64,000 nucleotides of DNA from Dorea sp. AM10-31. GTDB taxonomy: Bacteria; Bacillota; Clostridia; Lachnospirales; Lachnospiraceae. Below are positions 59,499 to 64,000 of this stretch, one piece after another (position 1 is the stretch's first letter; each line of letters starts with the position of its first letter). A program made the translations under genes and the position numbers. The stretch spans positions 3,769-67,768 of the forward strand of contig NZ_QTUV01000011.1 of the NCBI RefSeq assembly GCF_003435815.1, in the 5' to 3' direction. A model generated the notes under the pieces. That model had not been told where the DNA came from. It worked only from the letters and a program-made list of their open reading frames with translations, and did not search any database.

Positions 59499-61939
59499 TT
59501 TATACAGAACAGGCAAAAGAGGCGCTTCGCCTGTCCAGGACAATTGCGAAGGAGCTGCATCATCCTTATATAGGAACTGAGCATTTACTGCTTGCATTAC
59601 AGAAAGTATTTACAGGTGTTGCAGGACAGGTGCTGGCAATGAACCGTGTGGATGAAGAACGTCTCGTGCAGGTTATTAATGAACTTGTAACTCCGGTTGC
59701 AGGTATACAGACGATTGACAGCAGAAGTATTAAGAACAGTCCAAGATTGGAATTTGTGTTAGAAGAGAGTAAGATAGAAGCAGTGCGCGTGCATGCAGAT
59801 AAGATAGGAACAGAACACATGCTCCTTGCGCTTGTGCATGATGCAGACTGTGTGGCGGCAAGAATATTGCAGACGTTAAATATCAGTCTGCAGAAGATAT
59901 CGCAGGATATCTGGCTTGTATCCGGTGTTGATCCGAGAGAGATGATGGAGGATATGGCAGCAGATGCAGGTGGAAGAAAGGATTCCGTGCTGGATCAGTA
60001 TGGAACAGATCTGACACTGCGTGCAGAAGAAGGCAAATTAGATCCGGTGATCGGACGAGAGAAAGAGATTGAGCGTCTGATGGAGATCTTAAGCAGAAGA
60101 ACAAAGAACAATCCGTGCCTAGTCGGCGAACCGGGGGTAGGAAAGACCGCAGTGATCGAAGGTCTTGCAGCCCGAATTGCTGCAGGAATTGTTCCGGAAA
60201 ATATGAAGAACAGGCGGATCTATACGATGGATCTTGCGGGAATGCTTGCAGGCACGAAGTACCGCGGAGAATTTGAAGAACGTATGAAACGGCTGATTCG
60301 TGAAGTAGAGAATGCTGGAGATATCATTTTATTTCTGGATGAAGTGCATACGATCATTGGCGCAGGCGGCGCAGAAGGTGCGATGGATGCTTCTAATATT
60401 TTAAAACCATCGCTTGCGAGAGGAGAACTGCAGCTTATTGGTGCAACAACGATTTCTGAATATCGCAAATATATAGAGAAAGATGCTGCATTGGAGCGCA
60501 GATTCCAGCCGGTTACGATTGAAGAGCCGGATGAGAAGAAGTGCACAGAGATTTTAAAAGGATTAAGAGCCGGCTATGAGAAGCATCATCAGGTAGAGAT
60601 TGATGAAGAAGCGCTGGATGCTGCGGTGAAGTTATCTGAGCGCTATATCAGTGATCGCTTTTTGCCGGATAAAGCCATCGATGTTCTTGATGAAGCGTGC
60701 GCGAAAGTACGGTTGCGTGGATTCAAGGCACCGGCATCTGTATATGATCTGGAGGAACGTCTTGTAAAAGTAAAGACAGATCTGGAAAATGCGATCCGCA
60801 GCGGTGATATGTCGGAAGCCAGAGAGAAGAACCAGGAAAAAGAGCAGATCCAGAGGAAATTAGAACGGACGCAGGAGCGCTTCCGGCGGAAGAATAAGGA
60901 AAGTAAATTTACTGTCACAGAAGATGATGTTGCAGATGTTGTAGCTGAATGGACGAAGATCCCGGTACACAGACTTAAGGAAGAAGAAAGCGTGAGACTT
61001 AAGAAGCTGGAGGCAACGCTTCATAAACGTGTAGTCGGTCAGGAAGAAGCCGTTACGGCGGTGGCAAAGGCAGTAAGACGTGGACGTGTCGGTTTGAAAG
61101 ATCCGAACCGCCCGATCGGTTCATTCTTGTTCCTCGGACCAACTGGTGTAGGAAAGACAGAGCTTTCAAAAGCGCTGGCAGAAGCAATGTTTGGAAGTGA
61201 AGAGTCTATGATCCGGGTAGATATGTCCGAATATATGGAAAAACACAGCGTGGCAAAACTAATCGGATCTCCACCGGGATATGTCGGGCATGAAGATGGT
61301 GGTCAGTTGAGCGAGCAGGTGCGCAGACATCCATATTCGGTTGTATTGTTCGACGAAATTGAAAAAGCGCATCCGGATGTATTTAATATATTGTTACAGG
61401 TTTTAGATGATGGACATATTACAGATTCACAAGGAAGAAAGGTAGATTTCCGTAATACCGTGATTATTATGACATCGAATGCCGGAGCACAGGCGATCAT
61501 TGATCCGAAGAAGCTTGGATTTAATGTGAAGGAAAATGCGGCCGATGATTATAAGCGGATGAAAGATAATGTCATGCGTGAGATCAAACTGATCTTCCGC
61601 CCGGAATTTTTGAACCGTATTGATGAGATTCTTGTGTTCCATCCGCTTGGAAAAGCAGAGATCAAGAAGATTGTCGGAATGATGTGCCGCGAACTTACGA
61701 AGCGTGCGAAAGAACAGCTTGGAATTAAACTGACGATCCGTGAATCTGTGAAAGAGTATATTGCAGAAACGGGAATGGATCAAAAATATGGCGCAAGACC
61801 GCTCAGAAGAGCGGTACAGAACCGGCTGGAGGAACCACTGGCAGAAGCACTTCTGAATGGAGAAGTAAAAAAAGACTCCGAAATAGTAGTCGGAATGTCT
61901 AAAAAAGAAATAAAATTTATCCCAAAAGCTACAAAATAA
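59495..61939 (+). CDS. clpC: ClpC-type AAA+ unfoldase
   Basis: An 814-aa Hsp100 ATPase. The N-domain has [14 protein letters not shown] and [14 protein letters not shown]. The first AAA domain has GEPGVGKT and [18 protein letters not shown], and the coiled-coil middle region follows about 410-480. The second AAA domain has [16 protein letters not shown] and [16 protein letters not shown]. The LGF loop (KKLGFNV) indicates docking to ClpP. It has the ClpC layout but lies behind a GntR gene instead of ctsR-mcsA-mcsB. Confidence 0.95.
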   Translation: MIYTEQAKEALRLSRTIAKELHHPYIGTEHLLLALQKVFTGVAGQVLAMNRVDEERLVQVINELVTPVAGIQTIDSRSIKNSPRLEFVLEESKIEAVRVHADKIGTEHMLLALVHDADCVAARILQTLNISLQKISQDIWLVSGVDPREMMEDMAADAGGRKDSVLDQYGTDLTLRAEEGKLDPVIGREKEIERLMEILSRRTKNNPCLVGEPGVGKTAVIEGLAARIAAGIVPENMKNRRIYTMDLAGMLAGTKYRGEFEERMKRLIREVENAGDIILFLDEVHTIIGAGGAEGAMDASNILKPSLARGELQLIGATTISEYRKYIEKDAALERRFQPVTIEEPDEKKCTEILKGLRAGYEKHHQVEIDEEALDAAVKLSERYISDRFLPDKAIDVLDEACAKVRLRGFKAPASVYDLEERLVKVKTDLENAIRSGDMSEAREKNQEKEQIQRKLERTQERFRRKNKESKFTVTEDDVADVVAEWTKIPVHRLKEEESVRLKKLEATLHKRVVGQEEAVTAVAKAVRRGRVGLKDPNRPIGSFLFLGPTGVGKTELSKALAEAMFGSEESMIRVDMSEYMEKHSVAKLIGSPPGYVGHEDGGQLSEQVRRHPYSVVLFDEIEKAHPDVFNILLQVLDDGHITDSQGRKVDFRNTVIIMTSNAGAQAIIDPKKLGFNVKENAADDYKRMKDNVMREIKLIFRPEFLNRIDEILVFHPLGKAEIKKIVGMMCRELTKRAKEQLGIKLTIRESVKEYIAETGMDQKYGARPLRRAVQNRLEEPLAEALLNGEVKKDSEIVVGMSKKEIKFIPKATK

Positions 61940-61995
61940 AAATGTTTTGATATATAATAGGGATACGAAAGAAGAACTGTAGGAGGACACATGAA

Positions 61996-62409
61996 ATGGC
62001 AGCTGTGAAAGAATTATTAAGAGCTGAGAATGATGGAACATTAAGCTTTGGAGATTATACATTAGGGAGTAAGACCAAACTGGACGGTTTTGAATTTCAG
62101 GGAGACATTTACAAAGTAAAGACATTTTCTGAGATTACCAAACTGGAGAAGAACGAAATGTTCGTATATGAATCCGTACCGGGAACAGCAGTTACGAATT
62201 TTAATGCATCTGAACAAGTCGTTACATTTTCTGTATCAGCAATGCAAGATGTTCAGTTTACACTGGAACTGGAGGCAGATACCGAATATGTAGTATATCT
62301 GGATGATGTGAATGTCGGAGATATGAAGACGAATCTGAGTGGTAAGCTGAGCGTCAGCGCTGAACTGGAACCAGAGCGTTCGATGGAAGTTAAGATCATT
62401 AAAAAATAA
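61996..62409 (+). CDS. Unknown beta-rich protein between clpC and radA
   Basis: A 137-aa protein without signal peptide or membrane segment: SFGDYTLGSKTKLDGFEF, YKVKTFSEITKLEKNEMFVYESVPGTAV, and a C-terminal beta-rich half with regular strands (VYLDDVNVGDMKTNLSGKLSVSAEL). Proteins of this type are often labelled endosialidase in related genomes, but I see no basis for that activity. AGGAGG precedes the ATG. A terminator follows. Confidence 0.8.
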   Translation: MAAVKELLRAENDGTLSFGDYTLGSKTKLDGFEFQGDIYKVKTFSEITKLEKNEMFVYESVPGTAVTNFNASEQVVTFSVSAMQDVQFTLELEADTEYVVYLDDVNVGDMKTNLSGKLSVSAELEPERSMEVKIIKK

Positions 62410-62462
62410 TCCCGACCGATTATTGATATTGATGGAAACAAAGTGAAACAGAAAAGTCAAAA

Positions 62463-62490
62463 AGGGCTGCGAGAGAGCAGCTCTTTTTTT
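62463..62490 (+). terminator. Terminator before radA
   Basis: AGGGCTGC pairs with GCAGCTCT (one G-T pair), followed by eight T. Confidence 0.85.
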
Positions 62491-62512
62491 ACCAAATTGT
62501 AGGAGCGTTAGA

Positions 62513-63868
62513 ATGGCAAAAGCAAAGAAGAGTGTATATTTCTGTCAGAACTGTGGGCATGAAGAGTCAAAGTGGCTTGGGCAGTGCCCGATGTGTAAGG
62601 AATGGAATACATTTGCAGAAGAAAAGGTAGTATCGATAAAAGGACAGAAAAGTTCGGGGGAAAAACAGGTACAGGCAGTAACTTTGTCGAGTGTGACAAC
62701 AGACGAAGATGAGAGAATGACAACAGAACTGGTAGAACTGGACAGGGTGCTTGGTGGAGGAATTGTGCCAGGATCACTGGTCCTGGTTGGCGGAGATCCC
62801 GGAATTGGTAAATCGACATTACTTTTACAGGTTTGTCAGAAACTTTCTGCAATGAATAAAAAGGTGTTGTATATTTCAGGAGAAGAATCTCTGAAACAAA
62901 TAAAACTGCGTGCGAACAGGATGGGTGAATTTTCAGAAAATCTTTATCTGTTATGTGAGACAAGTCTGAATCTGATCCAGACAGCAATCGAACGGGAAAA
63001 GCCGGATGTGGTAGTGATTGATTCAATACAGACAATGTACAATGAAGAGATTGGATCGGCGCCGGGGAGCGTTTCGCAGGTGCGGGAATCTACGAACGTA
63101 TTTATGCAATTGGCAAAAGGTATGAATATTGCGATTTTTATTGTCGGTCACGTGACAAAAGAAGGTACAGTTGCAGGACCAAGAGTTCTGGAGCACATGG
63201 TAGATACCGTGCTTTATTTTGAAGGGGACAGACATGCTTCTTACAGAATACTTCGAGGAGTAAAAAACAGATTTGGTTCCACGAATGAAATTGGCGTGTT
63301 TGAAATGAGAAAAGAAGGCCTTGTAGAAGTTGAGAATCCGTCAGAATTTATGCTGAGCGGCAAACCGGAAAATGCATCGGGATCGGTTGTTGCCTGTGCA
63401 ATGGAAGGGACAAGACCAATGCTGATGGAAATTCAGGCGCTGGTTTGTAAAAGTAATTTTGGAATGCCGAGAAGAACGGCAGCAGGAATTGACTATAACA
63501 GAGTGAATCTGCTGATGGCGGTTCTGGAAAAAAGAGTCGGATTGCCGTTATCCGGTTATGATGCGTATGTAAATATTGCCGGAGGAATTCGTATGAATGA
63601 GCCGGCAGTAGATCTTGGAATTATAATGGCAGTTGCGTCAAGTTATAAAAATCGTCCTGTAAGTGAAGATACGATTGTGTTTGGTGAAGTTGGGCTCAGT
63701 GGTGAGGTGCGTGCAGTAACCATGCCTGAACAGAGAGTTGCAGAGGCTAAGAAGCTTGGATTCAAGGTGTGCGTGGTCCCGGAAGTGTCGTTGAAATCAA
63801 TTGGTAAAGTAGAAGGAATAGAAGTAATTGGCGTAAAAAGTGTAAATCAGACGATGAACTTATTGTAA
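62513..63868 (+). CDS. radA: DNA repair protein RadA
   Basis: A 451-aa RecA-like ATPase of recombination repair. It has an N-terminal zinc finger (CQNCGHEESKWLGQCPMC), Walker A GGDPGIGKST, the RadA-specific KNRFGS motif, and a C-terminal Lon-like protease domain (GLPLSGYDAYVNIAGG). It helps branch migration of recombination intermediates. TAGGAGCG precedes the ATG. Confidence 0.97.
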   Translation: MAKAKKSVYFCQNCGHEESKWLGQCPMCKEWNTFAEEKVVSIKGQKSSGEKQVQAVTLSSVTTDEDERMTTELVELDRVLGGGIVPGSLVLVGGDPGIGKSTLLLQVCQKLSAMNKKVLYISGEESLKQIKLRANRMGEFSENLYLLCETSLNLIQTAIEREKPDVVVIDSIQTMYNEEIGSAPGSVSQVRESTNVFMQLAKGMNIAIFIVGHVTKEGTVAGPRVLEHMVDTVLYFEGDRHASYRILRGVKNRFGSTNEIGVFEMRKEGLVEVENPSEFMLSGKPENASGSVVACAMEGTRPMLMEIQALVCKSNFGMPRRTAAGIDYNRVNLLMAVLEKRVGLPLSGYDAYVNIAGGIRMNEPAVDLGIIMAVASSYKNRPVSEDTIVFGEVGLSGEVRAVTMPEQRVAEAKKLGFKVCVVPEVSLKSIGKVEGIEVIGVKSVNQTMNLL

Positions 63869-63916
63869 AAAATAATTATCAGAATATTCGGAATTGAAGA
63901 AATTATAAAAACATTA

Positions 63917-63945
63917 TTGACAATTATGAATTGTAGTGGTATTCT
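63917..63945 (+). promoter_or_regulatory. Strong promoter at the window end
   Basis: TTGACA (63917-63922), 17 bp, TATTCT (63940-63945). The sequence after it (63952-64000) can fold into an imperfect hairpin between TGTC..GTGAGACA and TGTCACACGG..GACA and has no open reading frame. It could lead a stable RNA or a downstream gene; the window ends before this can be told. Confidence 0.6.
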
Positions 63946-64000
63946 AATATAGCTGTCGCGTGAGACACACCTGAGAAGCGTAGATGTCACACGGAAGACA

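Overview
The window looks like ordinary chromosome of a spore-forming Lachnospiraceae-type Clostridia bacterium. The support is a moderate-to-low GC content, strong GGAGG-type ribosome binding sites, AddAB instead of RecBCD, PyrK/PyrD type 1B, an alpha/beta-type small acid-soluble spore protein gene, a FeoB-associated Cys-rich protein, and a purine pathway in which PurH is split into two single-function proteins. I see no prophage, CRISPR array, intact IS element, rRNA or recognisable tRNA.

Layout. 1-5800 is a metal block: the end of a P1B-type ATPase, feoA-feoA-feoB, a TTG-started DtxR/MntR-like repressor on the minus strand, a 45-aa FeoB-associated Cys-rich protein, an atypical Fur-like regulator, and a membrane-anchored Cys-rich/HMA-domain fusion. 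Two promoters here (1189-1245 and 4697-4754) share one design: a palindrome TTAG-N6-CTAA over the -10 box, followed about 25 bp later by a Fur-box-like 7-1-7 sequence. 5889-9927 holds a DUF3841-like protein, a membrane acyltransferase, and the PurO-type IMP cyclohydrolase plus stand-alone AICAR formyltransferase pair. 10019-16121 holds a flavoprotein, TetR, DegV, a LysR remnant, MATE and a somewhat divergent enolase. 16208-21638 holds secG, rnr, smpB, a small unknown protein and a two-component system. 21735-23882 is hisH-hisF-ung.

24115-26979 is a second metal locus: ArsR/CadC-like repressor, a P1B ATPase with CPT instead of CPC, and a TPR lipoprotein. Then come hflX, an AraC regulator, a DapF homologue in which both catalytic Cys positions are Ser, addB-addA, an HD protein, the spore protein, and a degenerate GT26-like protein. 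39258-44340 is a division/cell-wall block: CdaR-like regulator, ftsE, ftsX, a coiled-coil LytM peptidase and an S41 protease. 44465-50010 is pyrC-pyrF-pyrK-pyrD-unknown-pyrE. 50028-53054 holds small membrane proteins and an M29 aminopeptidase with a long N-terminal extension. 53097-56565 is purE-purM-purN-purD. The right end has an RpiR regulator divergent from alanine dehydrogenase, a GntR regulator translationally coupled to a ClpC-type ATPase, a conserved-looking unknown and radA.

The most interesting points are the shared dual-operator architecture of the iron genes with their unusual regulators, the Ser/Ser DapF homologue, the CPT ATPase, and two families of noncoding intergenic repeats: a structured element near 37835 and 49093, and a 48-bp motif near 4135 and 56676. 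All names rest on reading motifs by eye; no database search was run.
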